A DNA stretch of 32,544 bases from Gammaproteobacteria bacterium (GCA_018648825.1 JABGQL010000103.1:1-32544), one strand, 5' to 3'; positions 16,741 through 23,892 are shown, counted from the stretch's first letter. Translations and numbers: made by a program. Notes: generated from the sequence alone by a model not told the origin.

Positions 16741-16926
16741 CTAAGAGAAGGCGGCTTCAAGCCGATCTTCCCAGTTATCTGGGGTATCTGTAAAAGGGGG
16801 GCGCACATCAATGCGGAAAAAACGTTTACGTCTAGCGCGTGCCATATCATGTACGGCGCGTTCCAGATCTTCAAAGGTTTCCATCTCGTGCTGCTTTTCC
16901 ATCAACACTTCGCTTAAATTTAGCAT
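16741..16926 (-). CDS. Small hypothetical protein, first gene of the dsr-divergent cluster
   Basis: This 61-aa protein, MLNLSEVLMEKQHEM then TFEDLERAVHDMARARRKRFFRIDV and a C-terminal PPFTDTPDNWEDRLEAAF, has no family I recognise. The mix of an amphipathic helix, a basic patch (RARRKRFFR) and an acidic tail is compatible with a small nucleic-acid or protein-binding factor. A GAG-type Shine-Dalgarno precedes the ATG. It lies 36 bp upstream of the 226-aa gene in the same direction, and a TATACT -10-like box is about 65 nt upstream of its start, so it probably opens the operon. Coding status is supported by context and clean placement rather than homology. Confidence 0.65.
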   Translation of the reverse strand: MLNLSEVLMEKQHEMETFEDLERAVHDMARARRKRFFRIDVRPPFTDTPDNWEDRLEAAFS

Positions 16927-16991
16927 GGAGTTCTCAAGGCCTCTCTCAAAAATGTGTAGAAAAAATGTGTGGGGAAATAACCGACTTGTTT

Positions 16992-17056
16992 AGTATAGAT
17001 TAAGGGTATTTGCGCCGAAGACAAGGGGTAATTAAAGCACCTATTCGGAGGGGGTA
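16992..17056 (-). promoter_or_regulatory. Putative promoter and G-rich heptamers for the dsr-divergent cluster
   Basis: On the minus strand TATACT (plus strand AGTATA, 16992-16997) is a good -10 box without a matching -35, which suggests activator dependence. Upstream are three heptamers of the form NNGGGTA on the plus strand: AAGGGTA (17002-17008), AGGGGTA (17024-17030) and GGGGGTA (17050-17056). AGGGGTA is the complement of TACCCCT, which fits the NarL heptamer consensus TACYYMT, and its centre falls near -42 of the implied start. The elements are visible; regulator binding is inferred. Confidence 0.4.
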
Positions 17057-17096
17057 TATTGTAATTTAATGATTTTATTATAAACGGGCTGTTTTA

Positions 17097-17126
17097 TATC
17101 CCATTGGGGATAGATGGGGTATCCCT
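17097..17126. promoter_or_regulatory. NarL-style 7-2-7 inverted repeat plus third half-site upstream of dsrA
   Basis: TATCCCA (17097-17103), a two-base spacer TT, then GGGGATA (17106-17112) give a near-perfect inverted repeat with the 7-2-7 geometry known for NarL/NarP. A third half-site, TATCCCT, follows at 17120-17126. Each differs from the NarL consensus TACYYMT at one to three positions. It lies about 240 bp upstream of dsrA and between two divergent operons, one of which encodes a NarL-like regulator further on. The operator role is inferred. Confidence 0.45.
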
Positions 17127-17260
17127 ATTGACTGCAATAAGGGCATTGAACCCCCTCAGCTGCTCTGACATACTTCGATCCTCAATTTAAGAAGAACCTG
17201 ATGTATGCGCTAAGTTTGATTGGTGCGAAAGTTATGAGTTCTGAATTGAGAAAGAATATC

Positions 17261-17307
17261 TCTTTTCTGGTGAATCCCTTCGGGGGGTCTTGAAGGTCCA
17301 GAAAAGA
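17261..17307 (+). promoter_or_regulatory. Stem-loop with nested UUCG loop in the dsrA leader
   Basis: TCTTTTCTGG (17261-17270) pairs perfectly over 10 bp with CCAGAAAAGA (17298-17307). Inside the loop, CCC-TTCG-GGG forms a second small hairpin with a UUCG-type tetraloop. The structure ends about 50 nt before the dsrA start codon and is not followed by a T run, so it is unlikely to be a simple terminator. A transcript-stability or regulatory element is more likely. Confidence 0.55.
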
Positions 17308-17340
17308 ACCACTGAAAAATGAGAATGACTGGTTAAACGT

Positions 17341-17354
17341 TAAGGAGCACCTTA
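17341..17354 (+). promoter_or_regulatory. Hairpin sequestering the dsrA Shine-Dalgarno
   Basis: The dsrA ribosome binding site AAGGAG (17342-17347) lies in TAAGG-AGCA-CCTTA, a 5-bp stem with a 4-base loop placed directly before the ATG at 17358. In the folded state most of the Shine-Dalgarno is paired. The stem is short, so it could open readily; translational tuning is inferred. Confidence 0.45.
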
Positions 17355-17357
17355 CAG

Positions 17358-18677
17358 ATGTCAGAGAAAACCAAGCTAAACGCAGTCAGCCCTGAGCTGG
17401 ATATCGCAACCCCAAATTTGGATGAGCTGGAAACAGGTCCTTGGCCGAGTTATGTGTCAGGCCTAAAGCGCCTTGCAGCGAGTGATGCGGCCCATACTCC
17501 GATGATGCGTGGCGTTATCGGAACACTGGAGCAGTCTTTCATTAACCGTCGCGGTTACTGGAAGGGCGGCACCGTCGGTGTAATTGGTTACGGTGGTGGT
17601 GTTATCCCCCGTTTCTCTGAGCTGAAGGATGACAAGGGCGAGACCATGTATCCAGCGGCGCTGGAGTTCCATACTATTCGCATCATGCCAGCTTGGGGTA
17701 ACCACTATAACTCCAAACTGCTGAGAGATATGTGTGACGTTTGGGAGGCGACAGGTACAGGTCTTGTTGCGATGCACGGACAGTCTGGCGATATCATGTT
17801 CCAGGGTACTGACACAACCGGTGTACAGGTTGCTTTCGATAAGTTTAACGAGATGGGTTTTGATATGGGTGGAGCCGGTCCTGCGGTTCGTACCTCCGTC
17901 TCTTGTGTGGGTGCGGCCCGTTGTGAGCAGTCTTGCTACGATGAGGGTGACCTGATGCGTGCCACCATCAATGAGTTCCTTGATGATCTGCACCGTCCAG
18001 CGCTGCCATACAAGATGAAGTGGAAGTTCTCTGGTTGCCCTAACGACTGCACTAATGCGATTCAGCGTGCAGATATGGCGGTAATCGGTACTTGGCGCGA
18101 TGAGATCAAGATCAACCAAGACGGCTGGAAGGCATTTGTAGCGGATAAGGGTATGAAGCATGTGGTGGATAACATCACTAGCCGCTGCCCAGGCCAGTGC
18201 ATGGATGTTGCTGAAGACAGTACTTTGACAATTGATAATAAGCAGTGTGTTCGCTGTATGCATTGCATCAATGTGGTCTCTTCAGTAAGCCAGCAGTATG
18301 TAGGTAAGGATGGCGATGCGATCCTTGCACAGGGTGATGATAAAGGGCTGAGCATCCTTATGGGTGGTAAGCGTACGCTGAAGGTTGGCGATATGTTCGG
18401 TACCGTTATTGTTCCATTCATGAAGCTGGAAGACGAAGATGATAAGGAACGTTTCCTTGAGATCTGTGGCGACCACGTAGACTTCTTTGCTGAGAATGCG
18501 CTGGAGCATGAGCGTTCTGGTGAGATGATCGAGCGTATCGGTCTGCCTGCTTATCTGGAAGGGATGGATCTGGAAGTGGATCCTCAGATGATCAGTGAGC
18601 CACGTCAGTCCTCTTATGTCCGTATGGACGGATGGGAAGATGAAGTTGCTAAATGGGAAGAGCGTAAGAGCGCGTAA
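17358..18677 (+). CDS. dsrA: Dissimilatory sulfite reductase alpha subunit (oxidative type)
   Basis: DsrA forms the alpha2beta2 siroheme enzyme with DsrB. In sulfur oxidisers it runs in reverse, oxidising DsrC-bound sulfur toward sulfite. The 439-aa protein has the siroheme/[4Fe-4S] cysteines in CVGAARC (Cys183, Cys189) and GCPNDC (Cys227, Cys231). It also has an inserted ferredoxin domain with CPGQC (277-281) and CVRCMHC (297-303). AAGGAG stands ten bases before the ATG, within a small hairpin. It is the first gene of dsrABEFHCMKLJOPNRS, which supports the oxidative (rDsr) type together with dsrEFH and dsrL. Phylogenetic confirmation of the oxidative type was not possible here. Confidence 0.98.
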   Translation: MSEKTKLNAVSPELDIATPNLDELETGPWPSYVSGLKRLAASDAAHTPMMRGVIGTLEQSFINRRGYWKGGTVGVIGYGGGVIPRFSELKDDKGETMYPAALEFHTIRIMPAWGNHYNSKLLRDMCDVWEATGTGLVAMHGQSGDIMFQGTDTTGVQVAFDKFNEMGFDMGGAGPAVRTSVSCVGAARCEQSCYDEGDLMRATINEFLDDLHRPALPYKMKWKFSGCPNDCTNAIQRADMAVIGTWRDEIKINQDGWKAFVADKGMKHVVDNITSRCPGQCMDVAEDSTLTIDNKQCVRCMHCINVVSSVSQQYVGKDGDAILAQGDDKGLSILMGGKRTLKVGDMFGTVIVPFMKLEDEDDKERFLEICGDHVDFFAENALEHERSGEMIERIGLPAYLEGMDLEVDPQMISEPRQSSYVRMDGWEDEVAKWEERKSA

Positions 18678-18737
18678 GCGGTCTTTATTCACTTAAGCAA
18701 TTAAATTCAAACAAATTAGAGTCATTGGAGAATAGTT

Positions 18738-19811
18738 ATGGCAGAAGCACCACGTATGCCTGAGGAGAGCGGAGTACCCGACGCGTTCCCATTTATGCAC
18801 CCAACCATGAAGGACAACTACGGAAAATGGAAGTTCCATGACCGTCCTCGTCCGGGTGTACTGCACCACGTTGCCAAGTCTGGTGATGAGATCTGGAGTG
18901 TTCGTTGCGGTACGCAGCGTCAGCTTGACCTCTACACTATCCGTTTGCTGGCTGATATTGCTGACGAGTTCAGTGATGGCTTCCTGCGCTTCACTACACG
19001 TAACAATGTAGAGTATCTGTGTAAAGATGAGAGCCGCGTGGCTCCACTGATTGAGCGCCTAACCGAAGAGGGTTTCCCTGTCGGTGGTACCGGTCCTTCG
19101 GTCACTAACATCTCCCATACACAGGGTTGGATGCACTGTGATATTCCTGGTACCGATGCATCGGGTGCAGTAAAAGCACTGATGGATGAGCTGCACGAAG
19201 AGTTTATCCGTGAAGAGATGCCTAACCGTGTGAAGATCACCTCCTCTTGCTGCCAGATTAACTGTGGTGGTCAGGGTGATATCGCAATTAATATTCAGCA
19301 CACTAAGCCACCTAAGATCAACCATGATCTGGTTTCTGGTGTCTGTGAGCGCCCAACAGTAGTTGCACGTTGCCCAGTTGCTGCGATTCGTCCTGCGATT
19401 GTGAACGGTAAGCCTTCACTGGAGATTGATGAGAAGAAATGTGTCTGTTGTGGCGCCTGTTTCCCACCTTGTCCTCCAATGCTGATCAATGATCCTGAAC
19501 ACTCTAAGCTGGCGATCTGGGTTGGTGGTAAGCACTCTAATGCACGTAGCAAGCCTAGCTTCCATAAGCTGGTTGCTGCTGGTATCCCTAATAACCCACC
19601 TCGCTGGCCTGAAGTTTCTGAAGTCGTACTGAAGATCCTCAAGGTTTATAAAGAAGATGCGAAGGATTGGGAGCGTATGGGTGAGTGGGCTGAGCGTATC
19701 GGCTGGCCTACATTCTTTGAGAAGACTGGTCTGCCATTCACTAAGTATCACATCGATACTTGGCGCGGTTCCCGTGCAAGCCTGAACAACTCTGCTCATA
19801 TCCGCTTCTAA
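18738..19811 (+). CDS. dsrB: Dissimilatory sulfite reductase beta subunit
   Basis: This 357-aa partner of DsrA contributes catalytic siroheme-cluster residues. Visible features include the N-terminal PRPGVLHHVAKSGDEIWSVRCGTQR substrate-side segment, GWMHCDIPG (Cys134), SSCCQINCGGQGD (Cys171, Cys172, Cys176) and a ferredoxin-like module with CPVAAIRP and CVCCGACFPPCPP (residues about 212-246). It lies 60 bp after dsrA with a TTGGAG-type ribosome binding site. Length and cysteine pattern are standard for the family, with no missing residues that I can see. The next gene, dsrE, follows after 11 bp. Confidence 0.98.
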   Translation: MAEAPRMPEESGVPDAFPFMHPTMKDNYGKWKFHDRPRPGVLHHVAKSGDEIWSVRCGTQRQLDLYTIRLLADIADEFSDGFLRFTTRNNVEYLCKDESRVAPLIERLTEEGFPVGGTGPSVTNISHTQGWMHCDIPGTDASGAVKALMDELHEEFIREEMPNRVKITSSCCQINCGGQGDIAINIQHTKPPKINHDLVSGVCERPTVVARCPVAAIRPAIVNGKPSLEIDEKKCVCCGACFPPCPPMLINDPEHSKLAIWVGGKHSNARSKPSFHKLVAAGIPNNPPRWPEVSEVVLKILKVYKEDAKDWERMGEWAERIGWPTFFEKTGLPFTKYHIDTWRGSRASLNNSAHIRF

Positions 19812-19822
19812 GGAGTGTCGAG

Positions 19823-20215
19823 ATGAAATTTTCAATTCAGGTAAATGAAGGCCCTTATCAGCATCAGTCTGCGGATAGTGCTTACAACTTTGTAAAGGCC
19901 GCACTGGAGAAGGGGCATGAGATCTTTCGTGTCTTCTTCTACCATGATGGTGTCAATAACGGCACTCGTCTAGCGAGTCCACCACAGGATGATCGTAATG
20001 TTCAGCAGCGTTGGAGTGATCTGGCGAAAGAGCATGAGCTTGATCTGGTGATCTGTGTGGCTGCTGCGCAGCGTCGCGGAATCGTGGATGACGGCGAGGC
20101 AGAGCGGAACGGTAAGGATGCTACCAATATTATGGATGGCTTCCGTATCTCCGGTCTGGGACAGCTGATTGAGGCGGGCATTCAGGCGGATCGCTTGGTT
20201 GTCTTTGGCGATTAA
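19823..20215 (+). CDS. dsrE: Sulfur-relay protein DsrE
   Basis: DsrE, DsrF and DsrH form a TusBCD-like hexamer that receives sulfur and passes it to DsrC; it is a marker of sulfur oxidisers. The ORF track start (19760) lies inside dsrB. The correct start is the ATG at 19823, preceded by AGGAG, which gives 130 aa beginning MKFSIQVNEGPYQHQ. The sulfur-binding cysteine is Cys78 in LVICVAAAQRRGI, the same position I recall for the A. vinosum protein. The C-terminus GLGQLIEAGIQADRLVVFGD is typical of the TusD/DsrE family. It is cytoplasmic. Confidence 0.96.
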   Translation: MKFSIQVNEGPYQHQSADSAYNFVKAALEKGHEIFRVFFYHDGVNNGTRLASPPQDDRNVQQRWSDLAKEHELDLVICVAAAQRRGIVDDGEAERNGKDATNIMDGFRISGLGQLIEAGIQADRLVVFGD

Positions 20216-20240
20216 CTAGAAAATTTTTTAGGAGAAGAAA

Positions 20241-20648
20241 ATGTCTGAGATTAAAAAGTTTGTCTACGTCAATCGTAAGGCACCGTACGGTACGGTCTAC
20301 GCACTGGAGTCACTGGAAGTGGTTCTGATTGGTGCAGCCTTTGATCAGGACGTACGTTTGATCTTTATGGATGATGGTGTATTCCAGATCAAGAAAGATC
20401 AAAATACTGAAGGTTCCGGTCTGAAGAATTTCTCGCCAACCTACAACGCATTGGGCGACTACGATGTCAATAAGATCTATGTTGAGAAAGAGTCTCTGGA
20501 AGCGCGTGGGCTGACCTTGGATGATCTGATGGATCTGACCTACGAGGATGAGGATGATGACTGGGCTGAGAAGTCCTCTATCAGTCTGGTCTCTGCCGAT
20601 GAGATCCGTGATCTCATGGAAGACAGCGATGTCGTTCTCAGTTTCTAG
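20241..20648 (+). CDS. dsrF: Sulfur-relay protein DsrF
   Basis: This 135-aa protein of the DsrE/DsrF-like (TusC) family is the second component of the DsrEFH complex. It starts KKFVYVNRKAPYGTVYALESLEVVLIGAAFDQDVRLIFMDDGV, a typical TusC N-terminal pattern, and contains no cysteine, in line with DsrF lacking a sulfur-carrying site. The C-terminal half is acidic and charged (YEDEDDDWAEK). A GGAG ribosome binding site precedes the ATG. It lies 25 bp after dsrE and 17 bp before dsrH in the operon. Confidence 0.95.
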   Translation: MSEIKKFVYVNRKAPYGTVYALESLEVVLIGAAFDQDVRLIFMDDGVFQIKKDQNTEGSGLKNFSPTYNALGDYDVNKIYVEKESLEARGLTLDDLMDLTYEDEDDDWAEKSSISLVSADEIRDLMEDSDVVLSF

Positions 20649-20665
20649 GATACAGGAGATTAAAC

Positions 20666-20953
20666 ATGCTACATATTGTAAATAAGTCACCTTTCCAGAA
20701 CGACTCTTTCATCTCTTGCATGGCTCACGCCGCTGAGAGCAGCACGGTGTTGCTGATTGAAGATGGCGTCTTTGCAGCACTGAAAGGCAGCAACGTCGCC
20801 GACCACCTCTCTAAGGCTAAGGTTATTGCCCTACAGAGTGATGTCTCAGCGCGTGGCATCGATGCCAATTTGGCAGAGGGTGTAGAGCTGGTGGACTATG
20901 CGGGTTTTGTGGATCTGGTTGCGGATAATGAAAGCGTTCAATCTTGGGTTTAA
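20666..20953 (+). CDS. dsrH: Sulfur-relay protein DsrH
   Basis: This 95-aa TusB-like protein is the third DsrEFH component. Its N-terminus MLHIVNKSPFQNDSFISCM contains the single cysteine (Cys18), matching the position of the DsrH sulfur-site cysteine. The rest follows the short alpha/beta TusB fold (STVLLIEDGVFAALKG, KVIALQSDVSARGID). A strong AGGAG precedes the ATG, and the gene is 17 bp after dsrF. It is followed by a 71-bp AT-rich gap before dsrC, longer than the preceding spacings, which may hold a separate dsrC promoter. Confidence 0.95.
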   Translation: MLHIVNKSPFQNDSFISCMAHAAESSTVLLIEDGVFAALKGSNVADHLSKAKVIALQSDVSARGIDANLAEGVELVDYAGFVDLVADNESVQSWV

Positions 20954-21024
20954 GTAGACCTGGGTTTTAATAACGCGTTTTGAATTTTTTTAAATTTTAA
21001 TTTTTTCTGATTAGGAGAAATGTT

Positions 21025-21360
21025 ATGCCAAGTATGGACGTAAATGGTAGTGCAGTAGAAGTTGACGAAGAGGGTTACCTCAGTGATATCAACGACTGGA
21101 ACAGAGACATCGCTTCAGCCTTGGCTGAGACCGAAGAGGTTGAGCTGACTGATTCTCATTGGGAAGTGATCGACTTCCTGCGTGAGTATTATGACGAGTA
21201 TCAGATCGCTCCAGCAGTACGTGTACTGACTAAGGCGATCGGCAAGAAGTTGGGTAAGGATAAGGGCAACAGCAAGTACTTGTACGAGTTGTTCCCATAT
21301 GGCCCAGCAAAGCAGGCTTGTAAGATTGGTGGCCTGCCTAAGCCAACTGGCTGTATCTAA
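21025..21360 (+). CDS. dsrC: Sulfur-carrier protein DsrC (canonical)
   Basis: This 111-aa DsrC presents two conserved cysteines on its mobile C-terminal arm, KQACKIGGLPKPTGC (Cys99 and penultimate Cys110). It carries the sulfur atom oxidised by DsrAB and exchanges electrons with DsrK. AGGAG precedes the ATG. The upstream 71 bp is strikingly A/T-rich (runs of T and A), compatible with an internal promoter or ribosome-protection signal, but no convincing -35/-10 pair is visible. Downstream are two stem-loops before dsrM. Compare the cysteine-free homologue at 14890-15228. Confidence 0.97.
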   Translation: MPSMDVNGSAVEVDEEGYLSDINDWNRDIASALAETEEVELTDSHWEVIDFLREYYDEYQIAPAVRVLTKAIGKKLGKDKGNSKYLYELFPYGPAKQACKIGGLPKPTGCI

Positions 21361-21368
21361 GTGTAACG

Positions 21369-21431
21369 TCCCAGCTGTTGTATAGGCTGGGAATTAGACT
21401 TTGAATCTGGGGGGTGTACGCACCCCCCAGA
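21369..21431 (+). other. Two stem-loops between dsrC and dsrM
   Basis: TCCCAGC (21369-21375) pairs with GCTGGGA (21386-21392) around 10 bases. Then TCTGGGGGGTG (21406-21416) pairs perfectly with CACCCCCCAGA (21421-21431), an 11-bp stem closed by TACG. Neither is followed by a T run, so a full stop is unlikely. A transcript-processing or 3'-stabilising element that keeps the dsrA-dsrC part abundant is more plausible. The whole 188-bp gap otherwise contains no ORF. Confidence 0.6.
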
Positions 21432-21548
21432 CTCTAAACCAAGAATTTCTGGTATTGGCTATACCCAAAGTATGCTGTACGTATACTCCAAAGGGATAGC
21501 GGATACTGCAACGGACTGATCTGAGATGACCGCGGAGGCGAACGGCAT

Positions 21549-22271
21549 ATGTTAACTGGACTATTTGCCATACTATTTTACGCAGCGACCGCCATTCTGG
21601 TGGTGGGTGTTGCCAATCGAATTGCTGCCTATTGGCGCACACCGGCTCCGCTTAAGATCCCAACCATGCCTGCACCTCGCACACAGGGTGGGATGGTCTA
21701 CCGTATGGGCCGCGAGGTCGTACTATTTGAGAGCCTGTTCCGTTCCAATAAGTGGATCTGGATCTTTGGCTGGATGTTCCATATGGCACTGTTTCTGGTG
21801 CTGCTACGTCACGGTCGCTACTTCCAAGAGAGCCCATGGTTCCTCACTGAGGTGGTGCAACCTTTCGGTAAATATGGTGGTTTTGCAATGATTGCTGGAT
21901 TGGCAGGGCTCTGGGGACGTCGTTTCCTGGTCGAGCGAATCCGCTACATCAGCACCCCTTCTGACCACTTGATGTTGATACTGCTGCTCGGTATCGGTAT
22001 CAGCGGAATGATGATGACCATGGTTGCCCATACTGATATTGTTGCACTGAAGCATTTCATGATTGGCCTGATGGTGTTTGATTGGAAGCCTCTGCCTGCG
22101 GATCCTGTGCTGATTGCCCACCTCTCACTGGTGATTATACTGATGGTGATCTTCCCGATCAGTAAGCTGATGCATGCCCCAGGCATCTTCTTCAGCCCAA
22201 CACGTAACCAGATTGATGATTCACGTGAGAAGCGTCACATCGCCCCCTGGGCTGCTGAGATGGAGAAATAA
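21549..22271 (+). CDS. dsrM: DsrM, NarI-like membrane cytochrome b
   Basis: This 240-aa integral membrane protein resembles the respiratory nitrate reductase gamma subunit and binds heme b. It has an N-terminal membrane helix (residues about 3-22), then helices around 70-88, 105-122, 135-158 and 180-205, with the loop EVVLFESLFRSNKWIWIFGWMFHMALFLVLL characteristic of the family. Histidines in the helices (for example WMFHM) are candidate heme ligands. DsrM and DsrK form the quinone-linked part of the DsrMKJOP complex. It is followed by dsrK after three bases. Confidence 0.95.
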   Translation: MLTGLFAILFYAATAILVVGVANRIAAYWRTPAPLKIPTMPAPRTQGGMVYRMGREVVLFESLFRSNKWIWIFGWMFHMALFLVLLRHGRYFQESPWFLTEVVQPFGKYGGFAMIAGLAGLWGRRFLVERIRYISTPSDHLMLILLLGIGISGMMMTMVAHTDIVALKHFMIGLMVFDWKPLPADPVLIAHLSLVIILMVIFPISKLMHAPGIFFSPTRNQIDDSREKRHIAPWAAEMEK

Positions 22272-22274
22272 GAC

Positions 22275-23816
22275 GTGGCCAAGAAAGTAGATTTTGATAC
22301 CCCTGCACTGAGCGAATATCTGCAGATTCCGGTACTGCAAGAGGGGGCGATGGCCCACTCTTCCCCCTTCGTGGCTAAGCCTGCCCATCAGGAGCCACTG
22401 AACTTCCCGGGTGAGTTGGTCGAAGACTGGCACGATCAGGCTATCGCCAAGATGGAGGATCTGAGCAAGACTTCACGTAGCTTCAGCCTCTTTCTCGATA
22501 TCTGCGTGCATTGTGGCTCCTGTACCGATAAGTGCCACTACTTTATTGGTACCGCAGATCCGAAAAATATGCCGGTTGCTCGACAAGAGCTACTGCGCAG
22601 TGTCTACCGTCGTTACTTCACCTTTGCCGGTAAGTATTTCCCCAACTTGGTGGGCGCAAAAGATCTAACCCGTGAGACCTTGGATGAGTGGCACAGCTAC
22701 TTCCACCAGTGCTCTGAGTGTCGTCGCTGCTCCGTATTCTGCCCCTACGGCATCGATACTGCAGAGATCACCATGGCCGCGCGCGATATTCTCGACGCTG
22801 TCGGTTATGGTCAGAAATATGATAATGAGATTCTTACCAAGGTATTGAAGATCGGTAACAATCTTGGGCTGCCTGGCCCTGCATTGGCCGCTACACTAGA
22901 GGATTGTGAAGAGGATCTGGAAGAGGAGACCGGTCTGCCAGTGCGCATGCCACTGAATGAGAAGGGTGCCGACGTATTGTTGATCACCCCTTCCGCAGAT
23001 TTCTTCGCAGAACCGCATATTGATGGGCTGATGGGGTATGCCAAGGTGTTCCACCAAGCAGGCATCAGCTGGACCATGAGTGATTACGCCTCTGAGGGTG
23101 CCAACTTCGGCATGTTCATCGGTAACTACCCAACCATGAAGAAGGTGGCTGAGCGTATTCGTACCGCTGCTTTGGAGCTGGGTGTGAAACGCGTTATCGT
23201 CGGTGAGTGTGGTCATGCATGGCGTGTGGCTTACAGCTTCTGGAATACCTTGGCTGGAACCGGTCACGGTGCTGCAGCGGATGATAAGTATGCGCAGATG
23301 CTACAGAAGCAGCTGGATCCACGCTATCCAGCGCCGCAACATATTATCGAATTTACCTATGACCTGTTGCAGCGCAATGCGCTGAAGATCGACAAGTCTG
23401 CCAATGATCACCGCACCGTAACCTTCCACGACTCCTGTAATGTGGCGCGTGGTACCGGTATGGGTGGTATCGAGCGTGGTCAGTTTATCCTACCGCGTGA
23501 AGTGATTAAGGCCGTAGTGAATAACTATGTAGAGATGGACAGCTCTACCATGTTTGAAGAGACCTTCTGCTGCGGTGGTGGTGGTGGTCTGCTAACAGAC
23601 GACCTGATGGAGTTGCGTGTGAAGGGAGCCTTGCCGCGTATGAACGCCTTGAAGAAGGTGTTTGATGACGAGGGTGTTGATACATTGGCGGCGATCTGTG
23701 CAATTTGTAAGAGCCAGTTCACCAAGGTACTGCCGTTCTATGACATGCCCATGCACATGATTACCAGCGTTCACCAATTGGTGGGTGACGCACTAGTATT
23801 TGAGAATAACGATTAA
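22275..23816 (+). CDS. dsrK: DsrK, HdrD-like iron-sulfur protein
   Basis: This 513-aa cytoplasm-facing protein of the DsrMKJOP complex is related to the heterodisulfide reductase catalytic subunit; it is thought to exchange electrons with DsrC. Two ferredoxin clusters are visible: CVHCGSCTDKC (Cys77/80/83/87) and CSECRRCSVFC (Cys146/149/152/156). The C-terminal CCG-type cysteines follow: DSCNVARG, TFCCGGGGG and AICAICKSQF, the non-cubane [4Fe-4S] site motif. The start is GTG at 22275, three bases after dsrM. It is followed by a stem-loop and then dsrL after 76 bp. Confidence 0.97.
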   Translation: MAKKVDFDTPALSEYLQIPVLQEGAMAHSSPFVAKPAHQEPLNFPGELVEDWHDQAIAKMEDLSKTSRSFSLFLDICVHCGSCTDKCHYFIGTADPKNMPVARQELLRSVYRRYFTFAGKYFPNLVGAKDLTRETLDEWHSYFHQCSECRRCSVFCPYGIDTAEITMAARDILDAVGYGQKYDNEILTKVLKIGNNLGLPGPALAATLEDCEEDLEEETGLPVRMPLNEKGADVLLITPSADFFAEPHIDGLMGYAKVFHQAGISWTMSDYASEGANFGMFIGNYPTMKKVAERIRTAALELGVKRVIVGECGHAWRVAYSFWNTLAGTGHGAAADDKYAQMLQKQLDPRYPAPQHIIEFTYDLLQRNALKIDKSANDHRTVTFHDSCNVARGTGMGGIERGQFILPREVIKAVVNNYVEMDSSTMFEETFCCGGGGGLLTDDLMELRVKGALPRMNALKKVFDDEGVDTLAAICAICKSQFTKVLPFYDMPMHMITSVHQLVGDALVFENND

Positions 23817-23834
23817 CTACGGAAATCCGTAGTT
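23815..23834 (+). other. Stem-loop with T-rich tail between dsrK and dsrL
   Basis: AACTACGGA (23815-23823) and TCCGTAGTT (23826-23834) form a 9-pair palindrome with a two-base centre (more realistically a 7-8 bp stem), starting in the dsrK stop codon. It is followed by GTAGTTTTAGTTTTATT, a U-rich stretch, so it resembles a weak terminator or attenuator rather than a full stop. Confidence 0.5.
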
Positions 23835-23892
23835 GTAGTTTTAGTTTTATTAATAGTTTTAATTTGAGCGATTTAGATAGGAGCATCTGATA

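Noticed and set aside
17128-17193. Sigma-70 promoter for dsrA (TTGACT at 17128, or CTGACA at 17165)
   Set aside because: Neither -35-like hexamer has an acceptable -10 at 16-18 bases; the start site could not be assigned from sequence alone.
15304-17357. CRISPR array associated with the Cas6-like gene
   Set aside because: No regularly spaced repeats of about 25-40 bases were found around the gene or elsewhere in the window.
17463-18263. 266-aa ORF on the minus strand inside dsrA
   Set aside because: It lies fully opposite a strongly conserved gene, has low-complexity His/Thr/Leu-rich translation and no ribosome binding site; it is a shadow of dsrA codon usage.
19760-19822. ORF-track start of dsrE (extra N-terminal 21 residues)
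   Set aside because: The extension overlaps the coding end of dsrB; the ATG at 19823 has AGGAG and gives the standard 130-aa DsrE.
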